A stretch of 64,000 nucleotides of DNA from Sphingopyxis sp. OPL5 (GTDB taxonomy: Bacteria; Pseudomonadota; Alphaproteobacteria; Sphingomonadales; Sphingomonadaceae): NCBI RefSeq assembly GCF_003797775.2, contig NZ_CP060725.1:2474001-2538000 (forward strand). Direction: 5' to 3'. The notes beneath the pieces are model-generated. The model had not been told where the DNA came from and searched no databases. It was given only the letters and a program-made list of their open reading frames with translations. The position numbers and the translations under genes were made by a program. Shown here one piece after another: positions 27,716 through 36,480 of the stretch; the first letter of the stretch is position 1; every line of letters begins with the position of its first letter.

Positions 27716-27908
27716 CACGGGCGAGCCGCTGGCGGGCATGACCCTCAACGAGCGGCTCTATGCTCTCGGTCTGTTCGACCGCTTTGATAAGGCGCTGGCC
27801 GGTCGCAATCGCGATGCGCTGCGGACGATCCTGATCGAGGTCGAAGTCTCGGACGTCGATGAGACGACAGACCAACTGCTCAATTCGCCGCCGGAGGTAG
27901 ATTTTTGA
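27708..27908 (+). CDS. Small protein of unknown function
   Basis: The 66-residue acidic, mostly helical protein (MNERLYALGLF-like core TLNERLYALGLFDRFDKAL) overlaps the ABC gene by 8 bases and nadB by 4, so it is translated from the same message. Short proteins of this kind occur in sphingomonads; I know no function. Confidence 0.75.
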   Translation: MASTGEPLAGMTLNERLYALGLFDRFDKALAGRNRDALRTILIEVEVSDVDETTDQLLNSPPEVDF

Positions 27909-29491
27909 CCGACACCACCCCCCACGACGTCATCATCGTCGGCTCCGGCGCCGCGGGGCTCACTGCGGCGATCGCGCTCGCCGATCATTGCCGCGTGCTC
28001 GTGCTCGCCAAGGGCGAACTCACCGGCGGCTCGACCGCTTGGGCGCAGGGCGGGATCGCCGCGGTGCTCGATGCGGGCGACACCTTCGAAAATCATATCG
28101 AGGACACGATGGTCGCGGGCGCCGGGCTCAACCGGCGCGAGACGGTCGAGTTCGTCGTAGAGAATGCGCCGCACGCCATCGAGCGGCTCGTCGAGATGGG
28201 GGTGCCCTTCAACAAGGACAGCGACGCGCTGCACCTGACGCGCGAGGGTGGCCATTCGCACCGCCGCATCGTCCATGTCGACGACGCGACCGGCTGGGCG
28301 GTGCAGGCTGCCTTGCTCAAGACCGCCGAGGCGCATCCGAACATCACGCTGCTGCCCGGACAGGCGTGCATCGACCTGATTACCGGCCGCCACGAGGAAC
28401 GTTACTCAGGATCGGGCCGCGTCTGGGGTGTCTATGCGCTCGATGAAAAGAGCGGTGAGGTCCATGCGCATGTCGGCCGCGCGACGATCCTTGCCAGCGG
28501 CGGCGCGGGGCGTGTCTACCAATTCTCGACCGCCCCCCGAGGCGCGACCGGCGACGGCATCGCGATGGCCTGGCGCGCCGGCGCGCGCGTCTCGAACATG
28601 GAAATGATGCAGTTCCACCCGACCTGCCTCTACAATCTCGAGGTCAAGAATTTCCTGATCACCGAGGCGGTGCGCGGCGAGGGCGGCATCCTCAAGCATC
28701 CGGTCACCGGCCACCGCTATATGCCCGATTATGACGCGCGCGCCGAACTGGCGCCGCGCGACGTCGTGGCGCGCGCCAACGACGACCAGATCAAGCGCTC
28801 GGGGCTCGACTATGTCCATCTCGACATCAGCCACCTCGACCCCGATTTCGTCGCGGGGCATTTCCCGAACATCTATGAAAAGCTGCTGACGCTCGGCATC
28901 GACATGACGAAGGGGCCGATCCCGGTGGTGCCCGCGCAGCATTATACCTGCGGCGGGGTGCTAATCGACCTCGACGGGCGCACCGACCTGCCGGGGTTGT
29001 ACGCGGCGGGCGAATGCACAGAAAGCGGGCTGCACGGCGCCAACCGCCTCGCGTCGAACAGCCTGCTCGAATGTTTCGTGTTCGGCGAGGCCGCGGCGAA
29101 GGACATCGTCGCGCGCTGGGATCAACTCGAGACTCCCCCGCCGATCCGGCCATGGGACGAAAGCCGCGTCACCGACAGTGACGAAGAGGTGATCATCAAG
29201 CAGAACTGGACCGAAATCCGCCGCTTCATGTGGAATTATGTCGGCATCGTGCGCACCACCAAAAGGCTGGAACGCGCGCAGCACCGCATCAACATGATGA
29301 CCCACGAGGTCGAGGATTATTACGGCCATTTCCGCGTCACCACCGACCTGATCGAACTGCGCAACCTCCTGCAATGCGCCGAACTGATCGTGAAGAGCGC
29401 GCTCCACCGCAAGGAAAGCCGCGGGCTGCATTATACGCTCGATTATCCGGACATGCTGCCGGTGGCGGTCGATACGGTGCTGGTGCCGTGA
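27905..29491 (+). CDS. nadB: L-aspartate oxidase NadB
   Basis: The 528-residue FAD enzyme oxidises L-aspartate to iminoaspartate, the first step of NAD biosynthesis. It has the FAD fold DVIIVGSGAAGLTAAIAL, GGSTAWAQGGIAAVL, the HSHRRIVHVDDATGW active-site region and the C-terminal GLHGANRLASNSLLECFVFG. The start is TTG at 27905, overlapping the stop of the small gene before it. The nadA and nadC partners are not nearby. Confidence 0.94.
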   Translation: MTDTTPHDVIIVGSGAAGLTAAIALADHCRVLVLAKGELTGGSTAWAQGGIAAVLDAGDTFENHIEDTMVAGAGLNRRETVEFVVENAPHAIERLVEMGVPFNKDSDALHLTREGGHSHRRIVHVDDATGWAVQAALLKTAEAHPNITLLPGQACIDLITGRHEERYSGSGRVWGVYALDEKSGEVHAHVGRATILASGGAGRVYQFSTAPRGATGDGIAMAWRAGARVSNMEMMQFHPTCLYNLEVKNFLITEAVRGEGGILKHPVTGHRYMPDYDARAELAPRDVVARANDDQIKRSGLDYVHLDISHLDPDFVAGHFPNIYEKLLTLGIDMTKGPIPVVPAQHYTCGGVLIDLDGRTDLPGLYAAGECTESGLHGANRLASNSLLECFVFGEAAAKDIVARWDQLETPPPIRPWDESRVTDSDEEVIIKQNWTEIRRFMWNYVGIVRTTKRLERAQHRINMMTHEVEDYYGHFRVTTDLIELRNLLQCAELIVKSALHRKESRGLHYTLDYPDMLPVAVDTVLVP

Positions 29492-29494
29492 GCG

Positions 29495-30277
29495 ATGGCT
29501 AGGGCGGCGTCCCCTTCAAGACTGCCGCCGCCCTATCTGCGGCGCGTGTCGCGGCGCGACGCTCAAGCGGACCCGGATGCGTCGCAGATCGACCCGGATC
29601 ATTATCCTTTCAACATTCCGCTGTTCGCCGACCCGGCTTTCGAAATGACGTTCGAGCGGCCGGTGACCATCCTGGTCGGCGAGAATGGGTCCGGCAAATC
29701 CACCTTGCTCGAAGCGATCGCGGTTCTGGCGGGCTTCAGCGAGGGCGGTGGGGGCTATGGCCATAGGGCCGTGGGCGCTTCGAGCATCTCGGGCGGCGAC
29801 GGCGGCGCCTTGGCGGACGCTCTTCGCGGCGGCTGGCTGCCCAAGGTGAGCCAGGGTTTCTTTTTCCGCGCCGAAACCTTCTTTTCGCTGGCCCGCTACG
29901 TCGACGAAGCAGCGCATGATGTCGGCGCGGCCCCGCCCGATTATCTGTCCTGGTCGCACGGCGAAGGCTTTCTGAACTTCTTCGACGAACGCGCCGATCG
30001 CCGAGGCATCTATATATTCGACGAACCCGAATCGGCGCTTTCGCCGTCCCGGCAGTTCGATTTCCTGAAGTTACTTCGCCGAATTCAGCGCGCCGGCAAT
30101 GCCCAGGTCATCATGGCGACGCATTCGCCGATCCTGATGGCGCTGCCCGATGCCGATTTGTGGCAGATCGATCGCTTCTCCGTCCAGCCGACGACGCTGG
30201 AAGAGACCGCGCATTACCGCCTTTACAACGAGTTCATCCGGTACCCGCACGAGACGGTCGAGGCGATGATCGAATAG
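29495..30277 (+). CDS. AAA-family ATP-binding protein
   Basis: The 260-residue protein has Walker A VGENGSGKSTLLEAI near residue 64, Walker B GIYIFDEPESALSP near residue 172 and ATHSPILM, the pattern of SMC/OLD-type ATPases. The signature motif region is short. Such single-domain ATPases are common; some act in DNA repair or defence, but there is no partner gene here. It follows nadB by 3 bases. Confidence 0.87.
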   Translation: MARAASPSRLPPPYLRRVSRRDAQADPDASQIDPDHYPFNIPLFADPAFEMTFERPVTILVGENGSGKSTLLEAIAVLAGFSEGGGGYGHRAVGASSISGGDGGALADALRGGWLPKVSQGFFFRAETFFSLARYVDEAAHDVGAAPPDYLSWSHGEGFLNFFDERADRRGIYIFDEPESALSPSRQFDFLKLLRRIQRAGNAQVIMATHSPILMALPDADLWQIDRFSVQPTTLEETAHYRLYNEFIRYPHETVEAMIE

Positions 30278-30280
30278 GCG

Positions 30281-30526
30281 TCAGCCGCCGATCCCCAGCA
30301 ACCGCCCAACAAAAATCAGCACGATCGCCCCGACCACCGAAGCGAAACACCCCGCGCCATGGAATTCACGCTGGCCGCGTGAGGTGACGAGTCCCGCGAG
30401 CAAGGAGCCGCCGATGCCGAGCAATATCGTCGCGATCCATCCCATCTCGACCGCGCCGGGATAGAAGAATCGCGCCAGCGCGCCGATCAGCAGGCCGGTG
30501 ATGATGGCGCCGATGATGTTGATCAT
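30281..30526 (-). CDS. GlsB/YeaQ/YmgE family membrane protein
   Basis: The 81-residue protein has three hydrophobic segments with the family patterns IGALARFFYPG and GWIATILLGIGGSLLAG. The family is linked to stress responses; function unclear. Its start overlaps the stop of the upstream M20 gene (ATGA). Confidence 0.88.
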   Translation of the reverse strand: MINIIGAIITGLLIGALARFFYPGAVEMGWIATILLGIGGSLLAGLVTSRGQREFHGAGCFASVVGAIVLIFVGRLLGIGG

Positions 30527-31728
30527 GCCTCGAACCCTCCTTCCAGAAACCGCTCCGCCAGCGCCGCGTGCAGCGCCGCGCCGCGCGCCATGACCTTTTC
30601 GTCGAGCACCATGCGGTTCGAGTGCAGCCCGCAGCAGCTCCGCCAGTCGCTGCCCTGCTCGCTCGCGCCAAGCCAGAACATCGCGCCCGGGACCTTTTCG
30701 AGCACATAGGCGAAATCCTCGGCGCCCATCACCGGATGGTCCATCGTCATCCACGCCGCCTCGCCGAACGTCTCCTCGACGACGGCTTGGCCGAAAGCTG
30801 CGGCGCGGCTGTCGCAGACGGTGACCGGAAAGCCCTCGACGATCTCGACCTCGGCGGTGCAGCCATGCGCCTCGGCGATCGCGGGGGCGAGGCGGCGCAA
30901 GTCGGCGGCGACCGCGGCACGGCGGTGCGGCGACAGGGTGCGGATCGTGCCGAGCAACTCGGCGGTCTCGGGGATGATGTTGTTCGTCGTGCCGGCGGCG
31001 ATCCTGGCGATCGTCACCACAGCGGGGTCGAACACCGAGACGCGGCGCGTGACCATCGTCTGGATCGCGGTGACGATCGAACAGGCGACGGGAATGGGAT
31101 CAATGGCGTCATGCGGCATCGAGGCGTGGCCGCCCGCGCCCTTGACGGTGATCGACAGCACGTCGGACGAGGCGAGCAGCGCTCCGGGGCGCCCCGCGAA
31201 CACCCCATGCGGCGCGTTGGGCATGATGTGCAGCGCGAAGGCCGCGTCGGGCAGCGGATCGAGCAGCCCGTCATCGAGCATGAAGCGCGCGCCATGATGG
31301 CCCTCCTCGCCCGGCTGGAACATGAACACCACCGTGCCCGGCAGGCGATCGCGCGCGGCGCACAGCAGTTTCGCCGCACCGACGAGCATCGCGACATGGG
31401 TGTCGTGCCCGCAGGCATGCATCGCGCCGCTGGTTTCGGAGGTGAAGTCGAGGCCGGTGTCCTCGATCAACGGCAGCGCATCCATGTCGCCGCGCAGCAG
31501 CACGGTGCGCCCGTTCGCGGGACCGCGCAAAATGGCAACCAGTCCGCTGGTCGACGGCCCCTCGCGAAACTCGAGCGGCAGCCCGGCGAGCGCATCCTTG
31601 ATCTTCGCCAGCGTCTTGGGGTTCTGCAGGCCGAGCTCGGGTTCGCGGTGGATCGCGCGGCGCAGGTCGACGAGGTCGGGAAGGATGGTGTCGGCCTCAG
31701 TCGGCCAGCTGTGCGTAAGATTGTCCAT
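30523..31728 (-). CDS. M20-family metallopeptidase/amidohydrolase
   Basis: The 401-residue enzyme has the zinc ligands of the hippurate hydrolase/IAA-amino-acid hydrolase branch: HACGHDTHVAML near residue 107 and GEEGHHGARFM near residue 140, and the dimerisation lid between. It hydrolyses N-acyl amino acids or related amides. No signal peptide. It is the third gene of a minus-strand operon with the SRPBCC-membrane protein and the desaturase. Confidence 0.92.
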   Translation of the reverse strand: MDNLTHSWPTEADTILPDLVDLRRAIHREPELGLQNPKTLAKIKDALAGLPLEFREGPSTSGLVAILRGPANGRTVLLRGDMDALPLIEDTGLDFTSETSGAMHACGHDTHVAMLVGAAKLLCAARDRLPGTVVFMFQPGEEGHHGARFMLDDGLLDPLPDAAFALHIMPNAPHGVFAGRPGALLASSDVLSITVKGAGGHASMPHDAIDPIPVACSIVTAIQTMVTRRVSVFDPAVVTIARIAAGTTNNIIPETAELLGTIRTLSPHRRAAVAADLRRLAPAIAEAHGCTAEVEIVEGFPVTVCDSRAAAFGQAVVEETFGEAAWMTMDHPVMGAEDFAYVLEKVPGAMFWLGASEQGSDWRSCCGLHSNRMVLDEKVMARGAALHAALAERFLEGGFEA

Positions 31729-33103
31729 GCGGCGAGTGTGCCGCCAAGCCCGCCTCGTGTCGAGGCGCCTTTACGCGGCTTTCGGCGTCGCGCCGCACGT
31801 CGGTCAGCACCCGCGTCACATTCTGCTTGATCGCCCAGCGCGCGATGGGTTCCCAATAGAGGCCGGGGTCGATGCGCAGGACATGGTCGGCGCGTGCGGT
31901 CAGCCGGGTGCGACCGCCGGGAAGCGGCACCAAGTCGAAGCGCGTCTCGCCGGTGTCGAAAGTGCCGATCAGATGCGGGGTGTGGAGTTTCCTGTAGGGG
32001 CTCATTTCCTCCATCGCGGGCGGCTGGCGGACGACGCGGAACGCCAATGTGCGGCCGGGTTTCCAGACGGTGATACGCTCGTCGGCGGTGCCGGTGGAAA
32101 AGGTGCCGATTCGGTGCGCGCCTTCGCCTTCGCCGGCGATGCGGCTCGCGACGGGATAGGCCAGCCCCGCGAGGCCGACGAGCCCGGGACTTTCGGCGAC
32201 CGGGCGGTTCGCGGTCAGGCTGGCCCATACCGCCCCGGGCGGCGCGGCGATGGTGATGCTGGTGCGGGTGACGATCGGCAGTTCGGGCGGCATCGCGGCG
32301 TCGACCAGGAAAACCAAGGGCAGGGCCGCAACGCTGTAAAGCGGCGTCTGCGGTCCAAGCGGCTTCGCGACGCCGCGTCCGATGAGGCCGCCGACGATCG
32401 CGAGTCCCGCCGCGAGCGGCGCGATCAGCAGGATGCAGAGCAGACCCTCGAGCGCGAGCATCAGCAAGGCGAGCGTGCCGAGCAGCCCCGCCAGCGCCAC
32501 CGCGACGAGGGTTTCGCCGCGGCTGCGCAACGTGCCGCGGTTGACGATATAGCCGGTGATGACCCCGACCAGAAAGGGCGTGAGCACGAACAGGCCCCAG
32601 CCATAGGCGCCCATCGTCGCCCCGGACACCGCGACCGCGAGGACGATCAGCGCCATTCCCGCGACGGTTCCGCGCGCCAACTGATGCGGCGGGGCAGGGT
32701 TGCCGACGCGCTCGGGCGCGGGCGATCCCGCGCGGCGGCGCCATAACAGGGTGAGGACGAACGCCGCGAAGATCTGGATCGTCGGCACCATCGTCAGCAG
32801 CGCCAGCCCTCCACCGCGCCTGAGCCGATCGGCGCGGCGCAGCGACAGGAAAACGAGCGCCGTCGATATCGCGAGGCAGAAGGCGAAGCCGCCGATCGCG
32901 ACGAGTGGCGAAATCCCGGGCAGCATGGCGAGCTGGCGGATCGGAAAGAGCCAGAACATCCGGTCGAACGCCAGCGGGGCGGCGTGGCCGTAAAAGGCAA
33001 GCGCGACGAGGCCGTGTTGCGACAGGATCAGCGCCGCGGCGGCCAGCGCATACCGAATGGCATCGGGCAGTTCGGCGAGCAGGCGGTGCAGCAGGGTTTT
33101 CAT
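31697..33103 (-). CDS. Membrane protein with C-terminal SRPBCC domain
   Basis: The 468-residue protein has about eight hydrophobic helices (residues 1-290) followed by an SRPBCC/START-like domain (residues 300-455; ITIAAPPGAVWASL, RIGTFSTGTADERITVWKPGR, TRLTARADH). The combination suggests a lipid- or hydrophobic-ligand-binding role at the membrane. It overlaps the desaturase gene by one base (TGATG) and the M20 gene by 32 bases. I do not recognise the full architecture. Confidence 0.78.
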   Translation of the reverse strand: MKTLLHRLLAELPDAIRYALAAAALILSQHGLVALAFYGHAAPLAFDRMFWLFPIRQLAMLPGISPLVAIGGFAFCLAISTALVFLSLRRADRLRRGGGLALLTMVPTIQIFAAFVLTLLWRRRAGSPAPERVGNPAPPHQLARGTVAGMALIVLAVAVSGATMGAYGWGLFVLTPFLVGVITGYIVNRGTLRSRGETLVAVALAGLLGTLALLMLALEGLLCILLIAPLAAGLAIVGGLIGRGVAKPLGPQTPLYSVAALPLVFLVDAAMPPELPIVTRTSITIAAPPGAVWASLTANRPVAESPGLVGLAGLAYPVASRIAGEGEGAHRIGTFSTGTADERITVWKPGRTLAFRVVRQPPAMEEMSPYRKLHTPHLIGTFDTGETRFDLVPLPGGRTRLTARADHVLRIDPGLYWEPIARWAIKQNVTRVLTDVRRDAESRVKAPRHEAGLAAHSPHGQSYAQLAD

Positions 33104-34053
33104 CACGCGCCGGCCCCCGCGAGCGGGGCGGCATGCGCTGCGCCGGGCGCCACGATGCTCAGCCCGCTGCGCGCGCCAAGCGTCGCGGGGGTCTGGACGT
33201 CCCACATCAGCCCGAGCCGCTCGCCCAGGCGGATGAAGGCGTAACCCCAGTCGCTCTGCCCGGGATGCAGCCCGATCCGCGCCGATCCTGGATAGGCGTG
33301 ATGATTATTGTGCCACGCCTCGCCCATCGTCGGGATCGCCGCCCAGGGCACATCAAACGCCTGCACGCCATGCGCGTCGACGGTCCAGTGCTGCGGCCCG
33401 CGGTTGTGCGCGAGATGGCCGACGAGCCAATGGCCGTGATTGGCGACCGCGACCCGCGCGGCGACGCCCCAGATTACCCAGCCCCAGCCGCCGATCGCGA
33501 AGAATAGCAGCGCGACAGGCAATTGCTGCCAGCGCCACGTCTTTTCCAGCCAGCCGTAAAAAGGGTCTCGGTCGAGTTCGCCGAAATCGAAGCGCGGCGG
33601 GTCGTCGAGGTCGAGGCGGCAGTAAATCTGCCACCAGGCATCGCGGACGATGTTTGTGCCATGGCGCAGGAAGGGGTGGCAATCGGCCTGCCGCTGCGCC
33701 CAGTCGCGCGTGTCGTGGGCGCGGACGATGCCATAGGGGCCTGCCATGCCGACGAAGGCGCCGAACCAGACGAGGGTGCGGGTCAGCCAGCGCGGCGCGG
33801 CGAAGCTGCCGTGGATCATCATCCGGTGGTACCCGACGCTGTGCCCCAGCAGCAGCGCGGCGCCGGTGGTGGCGAAGAAGAGCAGGATCGCCGAAGGGGT
33901 GAGGAAGAAGGGACCGGCGGCGAGCGCGACCAGCGCCATGCCGCCGTTCCAGACGATGCTCGGCAGGTCGGCGCGGACGGTGCCGGCACGCGGGTCGGGG
34001 CCGGACTCGTCGATCAGGAAGTTCACCGCATGGGGGTCCTGTTCGCTGCGCAT
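33103..34053 (-). CDS. Acyl-CoA/fatty-acid desaturase
   Basis: The 316-residue membrane protein has the three histidine boxes of delta-9-type desaturases: GHSVGYHRMMIH, VRAHDTRDWAQRQADCH and EAWHNNHHAYPG. The start at 34053 follows AGAGGAG. It is the first gene of a three-gene minus operon, divergent from an ArsR regulator, with a palindrome in between that probably serves as operator. It would introduce double bonds into membrane fatty acids. Confidence 0.92.
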   Translation of the reverse strand: MRSEQDPHAVNFLIDESGPDPRAGTVRADLPSIVWNGGMALVALAAGPFFLTPSAILLFFATTGAALLLGHSVGYHRMMIHGSFAAPRWLTRTLVWFGAFVGMAGPYGIVRAHDTRDWAQRQADCHPFLRHGTNIVRDAWWQIYCRLDLDDPPRFDFGELDRDPFYGWLEKTWRWQQLPVALLFFAIGGWGWVIWGVAARVAVANHGHWLVGHLAHNRGPQHWTVDAHGVQAFDVPWAAIPTMGEAWHNNHHAYPGSARIGLHPGQSDWGYAFIRLGERLGLMWDVQTPATLGARSGLSIVAPGAAHAAPLAGAGA

Positions 34054-34080
34054 CGCCCGACTCCTCTGATACAAAGAATA

Positions 34081-34094
34081 TAAGTAATTACTTA
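34081..34094. promoter_or_regulatory. 14-bp palindromic operator between desaturase and ArsR genes
   Basis: TAAGTAATTACTTA is a perfect palindrome in an AT-rich stretch. On the minus strand it lies next to a TATATT-like -10 for the desaturase operon, and on the plus strand 49 bases before the ArsR gene. It fits an ArsR-family binding site, so the regulator probably controls both. Confidence 0.7.
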
Positions 34095-34142
34095 AATAAA
34101 TTATTGCTTGTCAAGGGCGATCGGCTTGCCCATTTTGAGGCA

Positions 34143-34469
34143 ATGGAACGGGTTTTTCAGGCATTGGCGTCGACGCCGCGGCGGCGGATTCTCGCCTATC
34201 TCGCGCATGCCGAGCTCAGCGCGGGCGACATCGCGGCGCGCTTCGAGATGAGCAAGCCCGCAGTGTCGCAGCATCTGTCGGTGCTCGAAAACGCCGGGCT
34301 GATCGCCAGCGAAAAGCGCGGCCAGTTCGTCTTTTATCGGCTTGTGCCCGATGCGCTGACCAATGTGCTCAACGGCTATGTTCAGGAAGTTTGCCCCGTT
34401 TCGCGTCCGCTGAAGGCCGAATCGCGCGCGCTGGCCGAGCAGCAGAAGGGCGAAGCGGCGGGCGACTAG
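34143..34469 (+). CDS. ArsR/SmtB-family transcription repressor
   Basis: The 108-residue winged-helix protein starts MERVFQALASTPRRRILAYLA and has the recognition helix region FEMSKPAVSQHLSVLENAGLI and the wing GQFVFYRLV. There are no obvious metal-binding cysteines in the DNA-binding helix, so it is more likely of the SdpR-like branch. A TTG at 34104 would give an extended start, but the ATG at 34143 fits the family. It is divergent from the desaturase operon. Confidence 0.88.
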   Translation: MERVFQALASTPRRRILAYLAHAELSAGDIAARFEMSKPAVSQHLSVLENAGLIASEKRGQFVFYRLVPDALTNVLNGYVQEVCPVSRPLKAESRALAEQQKGEAAGD

Positions 34470-34497
34470 CCACGGCCACCGACGGGGGTGTCGCCGC

Positions 34498-35220
34498 CTA
34501 GACCAGCCGCATCAGGACCAGCTTTGCCGCCGCTTGCGCCCGATTGACCGCGTCGAGCTTGCGGCGCGCATTGTCGACATGGAAGCGCACGGTCGATTCG
34601 GCGAGTCCCAGGATCACCGAAATCTCCCAGTCGGTCTTGCCCTCGGCAACGAAGGCGAGGCAGTCGCGCTCGCGTGCGGTGAGATCGGGATCGGGATCGT
34701 CGGCGAGGACGGTCGCTTCCAGAAGATATTCGGTCAGGAGCAGCCCGGCGAGTTGCACCGAGCGCCGTGCGGGGTCGGCGTCGCGATCGGAAAAGCCGAT
34801 ATGCGCCGACGCGATCGCGCCCTTCGGCCCATAGGATGTCGCGCACAGCGCCTCGCTCACCCCGGCCTCGCCGAGCGCGTCCCAATAGGCGCCGAAGCGT
34901 GGGTCGCCGTGCGGCGCGAAATCGCCAAAGGCGTAGCGTGTCCGCCCCTCCATGATCGGACGCAGCAACGGATTGCAGTCGAAACAGACATAGTTGAAGG
35001 CGGCGCTGCCCGGCCAGCTTTCGGGCGCGACGCGGCGAACGACGCCGCCCGCGGCCCAGTGGCTCTTCGCGGTGAGGCGGGTCGTCGGTCGGCGATAGAC
35101 GCGGGTCTGCAGATAGGTCACGCCGAGCGGCGCGGCGGCGGCGAAAAAGATGTCGCTGGCCTCGGCCGGAGACCTGTCCTGCCATGGGTCGACGATGTCC
35201 AGTATCTCGGCCGTAATCAT
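34498..35220 (-). CDS. LuxR-type regulator without a luxI partner (solo)
   Basis: The 240-residue protein has an N-terminal autoinducer-binding-like domain (FGDFAPHGDPRFGAYW...GEAGVSEALCATSYGP) and a C-terminal LuxR HTH (LTARERDCLAFVAEGKTDWEISVILGLAESTVRFHVDNARRKL). There is no LuxI gene next to it, so it is a solo that may respond to signals from the luxI at 53482 or from others. It is divergent from a four-gene operon of unknown function with a 20-bp inverted repeat in between. The start at 35220 (MITAEILD) is preferred over an extension at 35244. Confidence 0.88.
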   Translation of the reverse strand: MITAEILDIVDPWQDRSPAEASDIFFAAAAPLGVTYLQTRVYRRPTTRLTAKSHWAAGGVVRRVAPESWPGSAAFNYVCFDCNPLLRPIMEGRTRYAFGDFAPHGDPRFGAYWDALGEAGVSEALCATSYGPKGAIASAHIGFSDRDADPARRSVQLAGLLLTEYLLEATVLADDPDPDLTARERDCLAFVAEGKTDWEISVILGLAESTVRFHVDNARRKLDAVNRAQAAAKLVLMRLV

Positions 35221-35301
35221 CGCGTTCTCCGCGAATAGTGCCACTCAATCGCGCAATGAACGGTTTTCCATCGTCGCGTATCGCCCGGCAACTCTCGAAT
35301 C

Positions 35302-35321
35302 CGGGGGGTATTCATCCCCCG
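35302..35321. promoter_or_regulatory. 20-bp inverted repeat, candidate lux-type box
   Basis: CGGGGG-GTATTCAT-CCCCCG has 6-bp perfect arms in a 20-bp frame, the length of lux boxes. It lies 82 bases upstream of the solo luxR start and 45 bases upstream of the divergent operon, so it is a likely binding site for the LuxR protein. Confidence 0.5.
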
Positions 35322-35365
35322 TTCCCGACCAATAAATGCCTCATCCTCAATGCGGAGTCGAGATC

Positions 35366-35620
35366 ATGACCGAATTAATCAGCGTCAATGTCTATCTGTC
35401 GAACTATGTTCACGGATCCGGAAACTACAAGATTTTCGTCGAGGGTCCGGGCGGAAATCAGGAAGCGCCGGGGGTCACGAGCGCGAACTTCAATCTGCAG
35501 AAGGACGGCCATTATTGGGCTTATGGCCAATATGTCGGGGGCAACAGCACGCGTGCGCGGCACGGGCATTCCTTCTTCGCCGGCAACAGCGCGATCAGCG
35601 TCGACATGAACCGCGACTAG
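35366..35620 (+). CDS. Small protein of unknown function, first in LuxR-linked operon
   Basis: The 84-residue soluble protein (MTELISVNVYLSNYVHGSGNYKI) is rich in Asn, Gly and Tyr and ends GNSAISVDMNRD. No signal peptide. I recognise no family. Its repeated polar residues and lack of hydrophobic helices suggest a small beta-rich protein. It is the first gene of a four-gene operon divergent from the LuxR solo. Confidence 0.7.
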   Translation: MTELISVNVYLSNYVHGSGNYKIFVEGPGGNQEAPGVTSANFNLQKDGHYWAYGQYVGGNSTRARHGHSFFAGNSAISVDMNRD

Positions 35621-35631
35621 GCGGCAAGGCG

Positions 35632-36480
35632 ATGGCCAACCCCCTGTTCACCCCGCGCGGCCCGCCGCCGCCGCCCGCCGGACCCCAGCCGTTCCGCACC
35701 AAGGACGGCGAGCTGAGCTTCCTCGTGCCCGAGGGATGGCAGGCGACGGGGGCGATCCAGGTCGAACCGCCCGCGAACCGCTATGTCATCCTCGACGCCA
35801 CCGGACCCGACGATGCGCTGATCTTTTGCGGGCATCCCGACCTGCCGCAGCGCTATCTCGTTCCCGCACCGTGGCACGGGATGCTGCAGCCGGGGCGGCG
35901 CACCAAGTTCGGCGACGGGCCGACCGCGCAATGGCTGCTCCCGGCGCCGCTCGCGACGGCGCCGCAGATGGCGCAGCATCTCGCGACGCGGCGCTTCGGC
36001 GACCTCGTGCTGACCCATGTCGTGCCGCATCAGAAACTGCTTGACGACACGCGCAAGGGCGCCGCCGACGCCGGGGTCTTTCCGGGCTACATCGATGCCT
36101 GCGACGCCGGCTTTGCGTCGATCGACGGGCGTTTCGTCGGCCAGATCCAGCTTGTCGTCTTCGGCGGCGGCAACCCCGGCGACACCTGGCAGGTCGAATT
36201 TATATCGGGTTTCCGCTGCGTGCCCGACGCGCGCGCGGCGGTCGCCGCGCTGTTCGACGCGGTGATGGCCTCGATCGTCATCGGCGCCGAATGGCAACGC
36301 CAAAACCCCGACCAAGTGTCGCAGGATGCGCTCGATAGCTTCGATGCCAAGCATCGTGCCGCCGATGCAGCCGATCGCTATGCGCTCGTCACGCACCGCA
36401 ATGCGGTGGACGCGATCCGCGACGGCATCCTCGGCGTGATCAAGGGGCGCAAGCCGGGGGGCGATCGTGGCAACCTCTGA
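35632..36480 (+). CDS. Protein of unknown function with DcrB-like N-terminal segment
   Basis: The 282-residue protein starts MANPLFTPRGPPPPPAG and has a segment FRTKDGELSFLVPEGWQATGAI that resembles the start of DUF1795/DcrB-type domains. There is no signal peptide and the C-terminal half (DRYALVTHRNAVDAIRDGILGVI) is helical. The resemblance is weak, so the function is unknown. The third gene overlaps its end. Confidence 0.7.
   Translation: MANPLFTPRGPPPPPAGPQPFRTKDGELSFLVPEGWQATGAIQVEPPANRYVILDATGPDDALIFCGHPDLPQRYLVPAPWHGMLQPGRRTKFGDGPTAQWLLPAPLATAPQMAQHLATRRFGDLVLTHVVPHQKLLDDTRKGAADAGVFPGYIDACDAGFASIDGRFVGQIQLVVFGGGNPGDTWQVEFISGFRCVPDARAAVAALFDAVMASIVIGAEWQRQNPDQVSQDALDSFDAKHRAADAADRYALVTHRNAVDAIRDGILGVIKGRKPGGDRGNL

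Noticed and set aside
29495-30277. Defence system based on the AAA ATPase
   Set aside because: It stands alone next to nadB with no nuclease or effector partner, so there is no support for a defence role.
30568-31830. 420-codon plus-strand frame
   Set aside because: It is antisense to the M20 hydrolase, whose zinc motifs are intact.
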